The notes below the pieces were generated by a model, which was not told the origin of the DNA, did not search any database, and saw only the letters and a program-made list of their open reading frames with translations. From positions 1 through 35,908 of the forward strand of contig SKTU01000029.1 in assembly GCA_007122455.1 (NCBI GenBank): a DNA stretch of 35,908 nucleotides. The letters run 5' to 3'. Origin of the DNA: Haloarculaceae archaeon. Its GTDB lineage: Archaea > Halobacteriota > Halobacteria > Halobacteriales > Haloarculaceae. The position numbers and the translations under genes are program-made. This document shows, one piece after another, positions 1 to 8,809 of the stretch. Positions within the stretch are counted from its first letter, which is position 1. Each line of letters begins with the position of its first letter.

Positions 1-120
1 CCGATCGCCGTTCGAGCTGAACGCCGAGAGGGCGGTCCGGTTGACGGCGACGGCGCCTTCCAGTGCGCGTACCGACGCCCGCGACCACGTCTCGAAAATC
101 GAATAGGGGCTCGTACTCAT
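1..120 (-). CDS. N-terminus of a probable MaoC-like PHA-cluster protein (partial)
   Basis: An open frame starts at an ATG on the minus strand (base 120) and runs off the left edge after 40 codons (MSTSPYSIFETWSR...). The short amphipathic N-terminus with Trp and an aromatic-rich start resembles the N-terminal extension of haloarchaeal MaoC-family proteins, which in haloarchaea sit divergently next to phaR in the PHA cluster. MaoC/PhaJ proteins are R-specific enoyl-CoA hydratases that can feed 3-hydroxyacyl-CoA to PHA synthase. The hot-dog catalytic domain itself lies outside the window, so the assignment rests on gene position and a weak N-terminal likeness. A good TATA box lies about 26 bases upstream, which supports the start and suggests a leaderless mRNA. 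Confidence 0.55.
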   Translation of the reverse strand, partial: MSTSPYSIFETWSRASVRALEGAVAVNRTALSAFSSNGDR

Positions 121-141
121 TGCCGTCACTATGCGAGGCAA

Positions 142-150
142 TTATAAAAA
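142..150 (-). promoter_or_regulatory. TATA box of the divergent left-edge gene
   Basis: Read on the minus strand this is TTTTTATAA, centred about 26 bases upstream of the ATG at base 120. Transcription would start at or next to the start codon, giving a leaderless mRNA. Confidence 0.6.
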
Positions 151-280
151 AACTGTGAGGTGAATGCCGGCGCTTTTATTCGGGACGTCGGTGTGGCGCC
201 TCGACGGTAGTGCACTCCCGCGTTCACGCGGTGCTGTACGGTAGATCCCGTCGCGTCGTTGGATGGAACTGAATCTTTCT

Positions 281-313
281 ACCATTTCTCACCATCGAAT
301 GGCATTTAATGGT
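281..313. promoter_or_regulatory. Dyad-symmetric operator-like element upstream of phaR
   Basis: Two nested inverted repeats share one centre at base 297. The inner pair is CCAT (292-295) and ATGG (299-302). The outer pair is ACCATT (281-286) and AATGGT (308-313). The same-strand half-sites repeat every 10 bases (281 and 291; 298 and 308), one helical turn. The element ends about 15 bases before the phaR TATA-like box. A site in this position could bind a dimer or tetramer. PhaR itself is one candidate ligand, because haloarchaeal PhaR is known as an autoregulator, but which protein binds here is inference. Confidence 0.5.
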
Positions 314-327
314 TTTGAGAGGAATGC

Positions 328-339
328 TTATCTGTATAG
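328..339 (+). promoter_or_regulatory. TATA-like box of phaR
   Basis: The AT-rich stretch TTATCTGTATAG sits 23-34 bases before the ATG at 362. This distance supports that ATG, rather than the longer upstream frame starting at 263, as the real start, with a leaderless or nearly leaderless mRNA. Confidence 0.5.
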
Positions 340-361
340 AGGGTGTAGATGTAGATACGCG

Positions 362-661
362 ATGACAGATGAGAACGACGGTGCGGCCTGGTCGGTAAAT
401 CCCCTCGAGGCGTTTCAGCAGGCCTCAGAACAGGCGACTCGACAGCAGCAGCAGTTCGTCCAGTCGCTTCTGGCCGGCGAAAGCGCCGGAAACGGCTTTG
501 GGAGCCAACTCGACGCCGTGAGCCGGACGGCGACGTTCAAAACGCGGGTCCAGAGCGGCGGCCGGATCTCCATTCCGGACGCCGAGCGCGAGGCCCTCGA
601 CATCGAGGAAGGCGACATCGTCCAGACCATCGTCGTTCCCGTCAAGCGTAACCGAGAGTAA
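362..661 (+). CDS. phaR: PhaR, AbrB-family regulator of PHA granule genes
   Basis: A 99-residue protein. The C-terminal part (about residues 58-97) is a SpoVT/AbrB swapped-hairpin DNA-binding fold, recognisable by the GGRISIP turn followed by an acidic EEGD turn and a basic end. The N-terminal part is a Gln-rich amphipathic helix (about 13-38) that could contact the granule or phasin. In haloarchaea this small AbrB protein, encoded just before the phasin, is known as PhaR and represses the phaR-phaP unit. The frame stays open back to 263, but the TATA-like box at 328-339 and the loss of family likeness upstream favour ATG 362. It is followed after two bases by phaP, so the two genes form one operon. 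Confidence 0.85.
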   Translation: MTDENDGAAWSVNPLEAFQQASEQATRQQQQFVQSLLAGESAGNGFGSQLDAVSRTATFKTRVQSGGRISIPDAEREALDIEEGDIVQTIVVPVKRNRE

Positions 662-663
662 CC

Positions 664-1272
664 ATGACAAACCCACTCAGCACCACCTTCGAACTGCAGC
701 GTACCGCCATCGAACAGAGTCAACACGCCGTCGAGAGCGGCATCGAGTTCCAAAAGCGGATGGGAACGGCCGTCCTCGAGGGCGTCGACTCCTCCGAGGA
801 GGCCCAGCGCCACGGCGTCGACCTCGCCCGCCGCTCGATCCACAGCTACCTCAACGCCGTCGAAGCGTCCGTCCCGGGCGCTGCCGACGCCGTCAGCGAG
901 ACCCGCGCGTCCGTCGACGAGCAGTTCGATCAGCTCGAATCCCAGCACGCCGAGGCATTCGACGCCTTCGAGGCCGAACTCGAGAAGGGGATGAAAACGT
1001 ACGACGACGTGACTGTCGAGTATCTCGAAGTGCTCAACGAGCAGCTCGAGGCGCTCATCGACGTTCACGAGGACGTCGAGAGCCACACGCTCGAAGCCTT
1101 CGAGGACGCCGAACGCCAGTTCGAAGAGCTCAACGAGCGCTTCGAGGAGCAGGGCCAGTCGCTCGTCGCCGGCTTCGACGAGCAGTTCGAGCGCTTCCAG
1201 GAGCAGCTCGACGAGCTGCAGAGCCAGCTGGAGACGACCCAGCGTAGCGTGACCGAGAGCACCGAGGCGTAA
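664..1272 (+). CDS. phaP: PhaP, haloarchaeal phasin (PHA granule-associated protein)
   Basis: A 202-residue, strongly acidic protein that is nearly all predicted helix. Long heptad-like stretches rich in Glu, Gln, Phe and Leu run from about residue 80 to the end (for example FDEQFERFQEQLDEL), as expected of a phasin that coats PHA granules as an amphipathic coiled coil. There is no signal peptide and no enzyme motif. It starts two bases after the phaR stop, matching the phaR-phaP order of haloarchaeal PHA clusters. The name rests on position plus composition, because phasins diverge quickly in sequence. A T-rich run at 1284-1290 just after the gene may end the phaR-phaP message, act as the phaE promoter, or both. 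Confidence 0.8.
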   Translation: MTNPLSTTFELQRTAIEQSQHAVESGIEFQKRMGTAVLEGVDSSEEAQRHGVDLARRSIHSYLNAVEASVPGAADAVSETRASVDEQFDQLESQHAEAFDAFEAELEKGMKTYDDVTVEYLEVLNEQLEALIDVHEDVESHTLEAFEDAERQFEELNERFEEQGQSLVAGFDEQFERFQEQLDELQSQLETTQRSVTESTEA

Positions 1273-1283
1273 TTCGCCCGTCG

Positions 1284-1290
1284 TTTTTTA
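1284..1290 (+). promoter_or_regulatory. T-rich element: phaE promoter and/or phaRP terminator
   Basis: TTTTTTA lies 12 bases after the phaP stop. Its centre is about 27-29 bases before the second in-frame ATG of phaE (1316), but only about 17 bases before the first ATG (1304). If it is a TATA box, phaE more likely begins at 1316. It could equally be a U-run terminator of phaRP. Confidence 0.4.
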
Positions 1291-1303
1291 CGAAACGTCC
1301 CTT

Positions 1304-1858
1304 ATGAGTACACCAATGAGCGATCCCGACGACGTACAGGAAAAGTGGGCGGAGCTGCTCGAGAACATGAACGACGCTGTCGCTCGGTCCGTCGAGCAGA
1401 ACATGCAGGCGAGCGCCGTCTTCACGGAGTCGTGGGCCGACGCCGTCGAAGACGGTATCCCCGAAGAGGAGGATCTCGTCGACGGGATCGAGGGGTACAA
1501 CAGCGCCTACGAGGTGTGGATGGACGCCGCCGAACAGATGCTCGACCGGACGACCGCCGCCGCGGAGGGCGAGGACGTCGCCGCGACGGAGCTCCGAGAC
1601 ATCTGGCTGCAGAGCGCCAACGAGGCGTTCAAGGAGGTGATGGGGACCTCCGCGTTCGCGGCCGCGAACGGACAACTCGTCCGCGCGATGATGGACCTGC
1701 GCGAGCAGGCCGACGAGGTCAGCGAGGATACGATGGCACAGCTCGGGCTCCCGACCGGGAGTGACATCGAGGAGGTCGGCGAGCGACTCGTCGAACTCGA
1801 ACGGCGCCAACACCGGGTCGAAACGAAACTCGACCGGATCCTCGAGGAACTGGAGTAG
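1304..1858 (+). CDS. phaE: PhaE, class III PHA synthase accessory subunit
   Basis: A 184-residue acidic, mostly helical protein (180 residues if it starts at the in-frame ATG 1316). It pairs with PhaC to form the class III poly(3-hydroxyalkanoate) synthase. Supporting features are the Trp-rich helices ([34 protein letters not shown]), a central segment of the type [18 protein letters not shown], and a C-terminal coiled coil (about 150-184) ending [18 protein letters not shown]. Haloarchaeal PhaE is much shorter than the bacterial form, and this length fits. phaC starts two bases after the stop, so the two subunits are made from one message. Confidence 0.88.
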   Translation: MSTPMSDPDDVQEKWAELLENMNDAVARSVEQNMQASAVFTESWADAVEDGIPEEEDLVDGIEGYNSAYEVWMDAAEQMLDRTTAAAEGEDVAATELRDIWLQSANEAFKEVMGTSAFAAANGQLVRAMMDLREQADEVSEDTMAQLGLPTGSDIEEVGERLVELERRQHRVETKLDRILEELE

Positions 1859-1859
1859 T

Positions 1860-3293
1860 ATGCCGACGAATCCGTTCTCGCTCGCCGTCGACGTACAGCG
1901 CGAGTGGCTCGACGCCACGACCAAGACGCTCGAGACATCCGCGATCGCCCCCGAACAGATCGAGCGGATCAACAACGTCGAGGTAGGAACGACGCCGAGC
2001 GAGGTCGTCTACGAGGAGAACAAGCTCGAGTTGCTTCATTACGAACCGCTAACCGACGAGCAACACGGGACGCCGATCATCATCGTCTACGCGCTCATCA
2101 ACAAGCCGTTCATTCTCGATCTCCAGCCGGACCGTAGCGTCGTTCGACGGCTGCTGGAGGCCGGCCACGACGTCTACATGATCGACTGGAACGAGCCGTC
2201 GCGGCTCGATCAGCACCTCACGCTCGACGATTACGTCAACCGGTACATCGACAACTGCGTCGACGTCGCCCGCGAGCGATCGGGCGCCGAGACGGTCAAC
2301 GTGCTCGGCTACTGCATGGGCGGGACGATGTCGGCGATGTACACGGCACTCCACCAGGAGAAGGTCGAAACCCTCGGACTGATGGCGGCCGGGCTCTGCT
2401 TCGAGCAAACCGGTGGCGTCCTCGAGCTGTGGGGCGACGACGAGTATTACGACCCCCAGGACGTCGTCGACGTCTTCGGCAACGTCCCCTCGGGGATGCT
2501 CGACGTCGGCTTCGCGCTGATGGACCCTGTCGCGAACTACGTCTCGAAGTACGTCCGGCTCTACGACAACCTCGAAAACGACGACTTCGTCGAGAACTTC
2601 GCCCGCATGGAGCGGTGGCTCGGCGAGGGGATCGATCTCGCCGGCGACGCCTACGTCGATTTTCTCGAGGACATTTATCAAGGAAACAAGCTCCACCGAA
2701 ACGAGCTCTATTTAGGTGGGCGACACGTCGACGTGACCGAAATCGACGTCCCGGTTCTTCAGGTGCTCGGCGAGTACGACCACCTCATCCCGCCGGAATC
2801 GTCCAAACCGTTCAACGAGATCGTCGGGAGCGACGACGTGACGACGATCGAGTATCCGACCGGACACATCGGCCTGTCGGTGTCGGGATCGACTCACACC
2901 GACGTCTGGCCGAAGGTCGCCGAGTGGTACATCGAGAAGTCGACCGACGATCCCGAAAAACTCGCCACGGTCGAGGCTGCCGTCGAATCGTCGACCGATC
3001 AGATCATCGTCGAATCGATAGACGTCGACCTCGACGTCGAGGAGGGAGACGAGACGGCGGTCGACGTCGATTCGACGGCCGATCTCGACGACGAGGGCGT
3101 CGATCCCGCAGACGTCGAAGGGTCGGATCTCGAGAAAATCGACGGCATCGGCCCGACGTACGCCGAGCGGCTTCGGGAGGGCGGCATCCGGACCGTCGCG
3201 GAGTTGGCAGCCGCCGATCCCGAAACCGTCTCCGAACTCGCACAGGTCGGGACCGGCCGGGTAACCGATTGGATCGAGCAGGCCACGAACTGA
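1860..3293 (+). CDS. phaC: PhaC, class III PHA synthase catalytic subunit with C-terminal helix-hairpin-helix domain
   Basis: A 477-residue protein that polymerises (R)-3-hydroxyacyl-CoA into PHA. The alpha/beta-hydrolase core (about residues 40-365) carries the synthase lipase-like box GYCMGG with catalytic Cys152, Asp307 (GEYDHLIP) and His336 (PTGHIG). After a very acidic linker (about 375-423) comes a helix-hairpin-helix module (about 424-476) with two hairpins, the first [11 protein letters not shown]. This fold usually binds DNA in a sequence-independent way. Haloarchaeal PhaC proteins are known to have longer C-termini than bacterial class III enzymes. The ATG at 1860 follows the phaE stop directly, and the open frame upstream overlaps phaE. 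No transmembrane segment or signal peptide is seen, as expected for a granule-surface enzyme. Confidence 0.93.
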   Translation: MPTNPFSLAVDVQREWLDATTKTLETSAIAPEQIERINNVEVGTTPSEVVYEENKLELLHYEPLTDEQHGTPIIIVYALINKPFILDLQPDRSVVRRLLEAGHDVYMIDWNEPSRLDQHLTLDDYVNRYIDNCVDVARERSGAETVNVLGYCMGGTMSAMYTALHQEKVETLGLMAAGLCFEQTGGVLELWGDDEYYDPQDVVDVFGNVPSGMLDVGFALMDPVANYVSKYVRLYDNLENDDFVENFARMERWLGEGIDLAGDAYVDFLEDIYQGNKLHRNELYLGGRHVDVTEIDVPVLQVLGEYDHLIPPESSKPFNEIVGSDDVTTIEYPTGHIGLSVSGSTHTDVWPKVAEWYIEKSTDDPEKLATVEAAVESSTDQIIVESIDVDLDVEEGDETAVDVDSTADLDDEGVDPADVEGSDLEKIDGIGPTYAERLREGGIRTVAELAAADPETVSELAQVGTGRVTDWIEQATN

Positions 3294-3344
3294 TTACTGA
3301 GACGTCAGCGAGACGAATCTTCGCGCTTCAGCGAGGGGAGGACG

Positions 3345-4097
3345 TCAGGCCGCCGCGGGAACCGGCTCCTGTTCCTGCTCCGTGACGTTCTCCGCAGTCG
3401 CTGGTTCGACCGCGTACGGTTCGACGATCACTCCGGCGGTCCAGAGTCGGACGTAGCCGAGATACGGAACCTTCAGCTCCGCCGTGCCGACGATCCACTC
3501 CGGCCTGACGACCGTGGATATCTGGGCAGTTCCGACCTGATCGTACGTCGGATTGCTGTCCCCGTGCGTGATGAACCCGGCGTGTGGTGCCGGACAGTCG
3601 GAGAGTTCCTCACAGCTGTCGGCGCCGCGGATCCGCTCGGGATCGGCCCGGTCGTGCCAATTCTCCCCTTCTTCGACCCACAGCATCGATCGATGAATGA
3701 TTGGCGTATGCGTCGGATCCCCGTTCGGCATATATACGATCACGTCGCCGTGACGTCCGAACTTCGTTCGATCCGTCTCGGTGGCGACGTCGGCGGGGAC
3801 GACACCGGTCGAGTGGCCGCCGGAACTCGGCGCTTCGTCCGGCGTGAACCGCTCGTTGTCGACGATGAACACCAGATCTCCCCGCTCCAGGTTCGGTTCC
3901 ATGCTCGGGCTCTCGACGGCGACCATCGGCGGCCAGATACCGCTGACGCCGAACAGCACGAACCCGATAAGGAGGACGGCGCTGACGCTGACCAGGACGT
4001 CTCGGACGTACACTGCCGGCCCGTCGTCGGTCGTGAGAAACCAGCGGAGCCACTCGATCGGGGTTTCGGGCCGGTCGCCGTCACCCGACTCTCTCAT
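3345..4097 (-). CDS. sec11: Signal peptidase I, archaeal/ER type (S26B)
   Basis: A 250-residue membrane peptidase that removes Sec signal peptides. One N-terminal membrane segment (about 33-53) is followed by the active-site Ser65 in ESPSMEPNL. His135 (PIIHRSM) stands where bacterial enzymes have Lys, which marks the archaeal/ER type. The conserved Asp lies in ITHGDSNPTYDQ (about 180-186). The segment between Ser and His is enlarged (about 80-118) and another stretch with two Cys lies at 160-168. The C-terminus contains a weakly hydrophobic strand and an acidic/Gln tail (EQEQEPVPAAA). A TATA-like TTCAAAC box about 27 bases upstream (around 4121-4127) supports the ATG start. The gene converges with phaC. 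Confidence 0.88.
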   Translation of the reverse strand: MRESGDGDRPETPIEWLRWFLTTDDGPAVYVRDVLVSVSAVLLIGFVLFGVSGIWPPMVAVESPSMEPNLERGDLVFIVDNERFTPDEAPSSGGHSTGVVPADVATETDRTKFGRHGDVIVYMPNGDPTHTPIIHRSMLWVEEGENWHDRADPERIRGADSCEELSDCPAPHAGFITHGDSNPTYDQVGTAQISTVVRPEWIVGTAELKVPYLGYVRLWTAGVIVEPYAVEPATAENVTEQEQEPVPAAA

Positions 4098-4180
4098 TGC
4101 CGAAGCTAACGCGGCAGTCCGTTTGAACGTTCTGGCTTCGCGTTCGCTACGCTTTTGGCCACCGGTGGTTACTACCGGAT

Positions 4181-5725
4181 GTGCCCCTCGAGGAACCGGC
4201 GCGCATCGTTCGGGAGCTGGCGAGCCACGGCTACACCGCCGACAGGGAGGCGATCACCCTGCTCGCCCGGTCCGAGGAACCGGCGCAAGCGCTGGTACTC
4301 GCCGTCGAGGCGACGCCGCCGGAGACACTGAAGCTCACCGCAGCCGACGTCGAAGCCGTTCTCGAGAACTCTCCGCGAGGGCGACGAGATCCGATCGCCT
4401 CGGATCCCTCTGACGGGGAGAACCCCTCCGTTTCGAGTGGAGATGAGGGTTCGAATTCGAACGACGCCACCGACCGACTTCCAGTTGAAACGAAGGGGTC
4501 TGCCGATCGACGGAGCGGCTCCAGATCGCTGGAGATCGACAACGACATGACCGGCCGGTCGACCGGCACTGGCGAGTACGACGACTTCGTTCGCACGTTT
4601 CGGGACCGATACGAACGGCTCGCGGGAAAGCTGAAGGGACGAGTCAATCACCGCAATGCGGCGGCTCTACAGGCCAGTCCCGGCGGTGCCGACGCCGGGA
4701 TCGTCGGAATGGTCGCCGACGTCCGGTCGACTGCCTCCGGTCACTGGATCGTCGAGTTGGAGGACACGACGGGCGTTTTCCCCTGTCTGATCATGAAGGA
4801 CAAGCCCCTCGCCGGCCTCGTCGACGAGCTCCTCTACGACGAGGTGATCGCCGTCGACGGGACGCTGTCGGGCGACGGTGGGATCCTCTTCGTCGACGAC
4901 CTCCACTTCCCCGACATTCCCCGAACGCACCGACCGTCGACGGCTGACCGGCACGTGCAAGCCGCACTAATAAGTGACGTTCACGTCGGGAGCGACGAGT
5001 TCATGGCCGAGGCGTGGGAGCGCTTCGCGGCGTGGCTCCACACCGACGAGGCGGCGCGGATCGAATACATGCTCATCGCCGGCGACATGGTCGAGGGCGT
5101 CGGCGTCTACCCGGATCAGGACGAGGAACTCGACATCGTCGACATCTTCGAGCAGTACGAGGCGTTCGCCGAATATCTCAAATCCGTTCCCGGCGACATC
5201 GAGATCGTGATGATCCCCGGCAACCACGACGCCGTCCGCCTCGCCGAACCCCAGCCGGGCTTCGACGAGGAGCTTCGGGGGATCATGTCCGCCCACGACG
5301 CGAGGATCGTCTCCAACCCCGCAGTCGTCACGATCGAGGGCGTCTCGGTGCTGATGTATCACGGCGTCTCGCTGGACGAAGTGATCGCGGAGCTTCCGGA
5401 GGAGAAGGCCAGCTACGAGGCGCCCCACAAGGCGATGTTCCACCTTTTGAAGAAGCGCCACGTCGCCCCGCAGTTCGGTGGCCACACCCGACTGGCCCCG
5501 GAGTCGAAGGATTATCTGGTAATCGACGAGGTGCCGGACGTCTTCCACACCGGCCACGTCCACAAGCTCGGGTGGGGGCAATACCGGAACGTGCTCGCGG
5601 TCAACTCCGGCTGCTGGCAGGCGCAGACGGAGTTCCAGAAGAGCGTCAACATCGATCCCGACTCCGGTTTCGCGCCGGTGGTCGATCTCGACACCCTCGA
5701 GATGACCGTCCACAAGTTCGCCTGA
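4181..5725 (+). CDS. polB: DNA polymerase D (polymerase II) small subunit DP1, Mre11-like exonuclease
   Basis: A 514-residue subunit of the euryarchaeal replicative polymerase PolD, partner of the large subunit DP2, which is not in the window. Order of domains: an N-terminal small helical domain (1-65), a low-complexity Ser/Asp/Gly-rich linker (about 66-130), an OB-fold (about 172-245) and a calcineurin-like 3'-5' proofreading phosphoesterase (about 262-505). Its metal motifs are ISDVHVG (D266, H268), AGDMVEG (D302), PGNHD (348-350), YHG (H394), GGH and TGHVH (459, 461). All are present, so exonuclease activity is expected. It starts with GTG; a TTTTGG box at 4152-4157 lies about 27 bases upstream, suggesting a leaderless message. 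UniProt calls archaeal DP1 polB; it is not a family B polymerase. Confidence 0.93.
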   Translation: MPLEEPARIVRELASHGYTADREAITLLARSEEPAQALVLAVEATPPETLKLTAADVEAVLENSPRGRRDPIASDPSDGENPSVSSGDEGSNSNDATDRLPVETKGSADRRSGSRSLEIDNDMTGRSTGTGEYDDFVRTFRDRYERLAGKLKGRVNHRNAAALQASPGGADAGIVGMVADVRSTASGHWIVELEDTTGVFPCLIMKDKPLAGLVDELLYDEVIAVDGTLSGDGGILFVDDLHFPDIPRTHRPSTADRHVQAALISDVHVGSDEFMAEAWERFAAWLHTDEAARIEYMLIAGDMVEGVGVYPDQDEELDIVDIFEQYEAFAEYLKSVPGDIEIVMIPGNHDAVRLAEPQPGFDEELRGIMSAHDARIVSNPAVVTIEGVSVLMYHGVSLDEVIAELPEEKASYEAPHKAMFHLLKKRHVAPQFGGHTRLAPESKDYLVIDEVPDVFHTGHVHKLGWGQYRNVLAVNSGCWQAQTEFQKSVNIDPDSGFAPVVDLDTLEMTVHKFA

Positions 5726-5731
5726 CGGCGA

Positions 5732-6955
5732 TCATTTCCGCAGAAAGACCACGCCGAGCAGCGCCGTTATGGCCGCACAGCCGCCCAGCAGGAGGAACGC
5801 CTCGTCGAACAGTCCGCGGTCACCGAGAGCGCCGATGAGCGCCGGCGTGCTCGCCGCCATGAGAAGATAGACGGTTCGCAGGAACCCGAAGCCGGTTCCC
5901 TGCATCTCCGTCGGTAGGGCGTCTATCACGGCCGCCTGCGCGATCGGCCAGAAGCCGAGCTGAGCACTCAGAAGGATCGAGATCCCGACGAGCGTCCAGA
6001 AGCCGCCCATCGAGACGAGGACGACGAACGCGATCGCGGTGGCGACCGAGAAGCCGACCATCGTTACCCGCTCGCCGACCGTGTCGGCTGCGGCGCCCGC
6101 GATCGGTTGAATGGCGATTCCGGCTGCGAAGAACACGCTGTAGACGAGCGCCGCACCGCCCTCGGAGAGCCCCTTGATCGAGACGAGATAGGTCGGATAG
6201 AAGCTCGTGAATCCCTGATAGATGACCGACATGAGGAACATGGCGGCGGTGAACACGAGCGCCCGCCGGTTCGTGATCCCGCGGGCGAGACGCCGGATCG
6301 TTTCGATCGAGAGCTCGTCGACGGCGCTTCCACGTTTGGACGTGTGGGGGGGGACGGTGAACCACAGCGCGAGCGCCGCCGTCGCAAACAGCGGCACGGC
6401 CGCGGCGAATCCGAGACGCCACGTCGCCCAGCCGGCGAGTAGCCCGGCACCGGCCGGCAGCAGGACCGTGCCGACGTTACCGGCCGCCGAACACAGCCCC
6501 GTCGCGGTGCCGGCTCGCTGTGGGAACACGTCGACGAGCGACGTGAACCTCGTCGTCGCGTAGATACCCGTCGCGGAGCCGAGCAACACGAACGCGCCGA
6601 ACAGCGCCGCGACGGACCAGGCGGTCGCGCTCGCGGCGACCGCCGCGACCGCCAGTACGGAGCTCAAGACGAGTACGTTCCGCTCGCCGATCCGGTCGCC
6701 GAGGATTCCCCCCGGAAGCTGCAGTAACGCGTACGTGACCCACAGTAGACTCAAAAGCAGGCCGGCCGTCGAGAGCCCGATCCCGAAATCGGCGCGGATG
6801 TACGGAACGAGCGCCGGCGCGGCGAGCCGCATCCCCAAACCGAGAAACCAACCGAACGAAACTGACAGGAGGATCCATCCCCGCCCGCCACCCGCCATGT
6901 CGGTGGCGGTGCTACGAACAGCCTCGACCACGCCGAAACCGGTAGAGGGCGTCAC
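5732..6955 (-). CDS. MFS family transporter
   Basis: A 407-residue integral membrane protein with about 12 hydrophobic segments and the major facilitator loop signature GGILGDRIGERNVL between segments 2 and 3 (about residues 81-94). A long charged central loop (about 200-230) separates the two six-helix halves. No substrate can be read from the sequence; the general type is that of small-molecule or organic anion permeases. The GTG start at 6955 gives a 20-residue leader before the ATG at 6898, and either could be used. A weak CTAAGAAT box around 6980-6987 fits a leaderless GTG start. The gene ends six bases from the convergent DP1 gene. Confidence 0.82.
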   Translation of the reverse strand: MTPSTGFGVVEAVRSTATDMAGGGRGWILLSVSFGWFLGLGMRLAAPALVPYIRADFGIGLSTAGLLLSLLWVTYALLQLPGGILGDRIGERNVLVLSSVLAVAAVAASATAWSVAALFGAFVLLGSATGIYATTRFTSLVDVFPQRAGTATGLCSAAGNVGTVLLPAGAGLLAGWATWRLGFAAAVPLFATAALALWFTVPPHTSKRGSAVDELSIETIRRLARGITNRRALVFTAAMFLMSVIYQGFTSFYPTYLVSIKGLSEGGAALVYSVFFAAGIAIQPIAGAAADTVGERVTMVGFSVATAIAFVVLVSMGGFWTLVGISILLSAQLGFWPIAQAAVIDALPTEMQGTGFGFLRTVYLLMAASTPALIGALGDRGLFDEAFLLLGGCAAITALLGVVFLRK

Positions 6956-7012
6956 GCCGAAAAGGTGGTTCCACCGGATTCTTAGCTGTTGTTATTCCGC
7001 TCGACGCTCGCG

Positions 7013-7756
7013 TCAGTCGCTCTGGATCCGCGGCGCCAGCATGAACGTCACGCTCCCGTCGCCCTCGGCGATGTCGAAGTGCATCTTCACGGGGAACTCC
7101 TCGCCGAGTTCGATGGTCACCTCGGCGTCGCTCGGGATCGCCCTGTTCATGTCCTTGAGATAGTCGAGCGAGAACAGCGAGCGGGCGTCGCCGGCGGTGA
7201 GGTCGATGAGGTCCTCCCGGCCGAGTTCGAGGTGGACGTCGTCGGTGTCGCCCTCCGCATCGACGAAGAACTGCTCGGCATCGGCGTCGACGCCCAGCGC
7301 GATGTGGTCGGAGACCATGTCCGCGGCCTTGACGGCGCGAGCGATGTCGCGACCCTCGATGACGACCGTCGCCGGCAGATCGAGATCCGGGAGGTCAGGC
7401 TCCTGGCGGATCGAATCCGGATCGATCAGCGCCAGCGTGTACTCGAGCCCGTCGAGCTGGATGTGGAGCTTGCGTGTCTCCTCGTCGAGTTCGAGGTGGA
7501 CCAGCTGGCCGCTGTCGGCCATCCCGACGATGTCCTCCAGCCGATCGAGGTTGACGCCGATGACGCCGCCGTCGGTCTCGTAGGACTCGAAGGCCGTCTC
7601 GGAGAGCTCCAGATCGACCATTCCGACGTTTGCGGGATCGACCGCACGGATCGTGAGCCCTTCCTCGTCGAGGCGGAGCTTGCACTCGTCGACCAGCACG
7701 CTCACCGAGTCGAGCGCCGCCCCGAACGTGTCGGCGCTCACGATAGCCTTGAACAT
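7013..7756 (-). CDS. pcn: DNA polymerase sliding clamp PCNA
   Basis: A 247-residue homotrimeric clamp that tethers PolD/PolB, Fen1 and ligase to DNA. It starts [11 protein letters not shown], carries the conserved segment [16 protein letters not shown]-type (here [17 protein letters not shown]), and has two topologically similar halves with an acidic outer surface. The C-terminal segment ends [12 protein letters not shown], where the family has the conserved APRI/E end. The upstream extension of the frame to 7810 is not part of the gene: a TATA box at 7781-7787 lies about 27 bases before ATG 7756. It is loaded by RFC, whose small subunit genes lie at 25019-27883 and 28632-29630. Confidence 0.95.
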   Translation of the reverse strand: MFKAIVSADTFGAALDSVSVLVDECKLRLDEEGLTIRAVDPANVGMVDLELSETAFESYETDGGVIGVNLDRLEDIVGMADSGQLVHLELDEETRKLHIQLDGLEYTLALIDPDSIRQEPDLPDLDLPATVVIEGRDIARAVKAADMVSDHIALGVDADAEQFFVDAEGDTDDVHLELGREDLIDLTAGDARSLFSLDYLKDMNRAIPSDAEVTIELGEEFPVKMHFDIAEGDGSVTFMLAPRIQSD

Positions 7757-7780
7757 GGCCGTTGGTTCAGCCCGATCACC

Positions 7781-7787
7781 TAAAAAG
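7781..7787 (-). promoter_or_regulatory. TATA box of pcn
   Basis: CTTTTTA on the minus strand, about 27 bases before the pcn ATG at 7756. It implies a leaderless PCNA mRNA and excludes the longer upstream start. Confidence 0.55.
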
Positions 7788-7825
7788 GTGCTTTTCTTCG
7801 ACGCGCGCACGCGGGCGAAAAGCTG

Positions 7826-8809
7826 TCAGAACTCGGCGACCGATCGGATCGCGTCGACGATACGGCTCTCTTCCGGCAGATAGTAGTCCTCGAGGGCGTA
7901 CAGCGGGAACGGCGTGTCGAAGCCAGTCACTCGCTCGATCGGTGCCTCCTGGTAGAGCAGCGCGTTCTCCTGTATCGTCGCGACGATCTCGCCGGCCAGA
8001 CCGCCGGTTTTCGGGGACTCGTGGACGACGACCGCGCGCCCCGTCCGCTCGAACGACTCGACGACGGTCGCCTCGTCCATCGGTTTCAGCGTTCGGAGAT
8101 CGACGACCTCGACGTCGACCTCGCCCTCGAGGGCGTCGGCGGCTGCGAGCGTCGGTCGCGTCATCGCACCCCACGTGAACACCGACACGTCGGAGCCGGG
8201 GCGCCGTACTGCCGCCTCGCCGAGCGGAACGGTGTGTTCGCCGGCCGGGACGCGCTCGCGGAACGCCCGATAGATGAGCTTCGGCTCGAGGAAGACGACC
8301 GGGTCCGGGTCCCGGATCGCACTCGCGAGCAGTCCCTTCGCGTCCGTCGGCGTCGAGGGAACGACGAGTTTCAGCCCCGGCTCGTGGGCGTAGAACGCCT
8401 CCCGCGACTCGGAGTGGTGTTCGGGTGCCCGGATCCCGCCGCCGTACGGCGCCCGAACGACGAGGGGACAGCTGAACCGCCCCCGAGATCGGGTTCGAAG
8501 CCTCGCGGCGTGGGAGACGAGCTGATCGAACGCCGGGTAGACGAACCCCGCGAACTGGACCTCTGCGACGGGACGCATTCCGTAGGCCGCCATCCCGATG
8601 GCGGTGCCGACGATCCCCGACTCCGCGAGCGGCGTGTCGATCACGCGATCGCCGCCGAACTCCTCGTAGAGCCCCTCAGTTGCCCGGAAGACGCCACCGT
8701 TCTTGCCGATGTCCTCCCCGAGGAGGACGACCGACTCGTCGCGGTGGAGTTCGGTCGCTAACCCGTCCTGTATCGCCTGCACCAGCGTGAGCGACTCCGT
8801 TTCGCTCAT
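7826..8809 (-). CDS. 2-oxoacid dehydrogenase E1 component, beta subunit
   Basis: A 327-residue beta subunit of a thiamine-diphosphate-dependent alpha2beta2 E1 (pyruvate or branched-chain 2-oxoacid dehydrogenase type). The N-terminal pyrimidine-binding domain has [17 protein letters not shown] and the conserved [11 protein letters not shown], and the segment [17 protein letters not shown] is typical of the subfamily. The C-terminal transketolase domain (about 200-327) carries [14 protein letters not shown]. The start ATG overlaps the E1-alpha stop by four bases (ATGA), so the subunits are translationally coupled. No E2 or E3 follows: the next gene on this strand is pcn's neighbour, and pcn has its own promoter. 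Substrate cannot be fixed from sequence alone. Confidence 0.9.
   Translation of the reverse strand: MSETESLTLVQAIQDGLATELHRDESVVLLGEDIGKNGGVFRATEGLYEEFGGDRVIDTPLAESGIVGTAIGMAAYGMRPVAEVQFAGFVYPAFDQLVSHAARLRTRSRGRFSCPLVVRAPYGGGIRAPEHHSESREAFYAHEPGLKLVVPSTPTDAKGLLASAIRDPDPVVFLEPKLIYRAFRERVPAGEHTVPLGEAAVRRPGSDVSVFTWGAMTRPTLAAADALEGEVDVEVVDLRTLKPMDEATVVESFERTGRAVVVHESPKTGGLAGEIVATIQENALLYQEAPIERVTGFDTPFPLYALEDYYLPEESRIVDAIRSVAEF

Noticed and set aside
263-361. An N-terminal extension of phaR from ATG 263.
   Set aside because: The TATA-like box and operator lie inside it, and the family starts at MTDE; the extension is not conserved in character.
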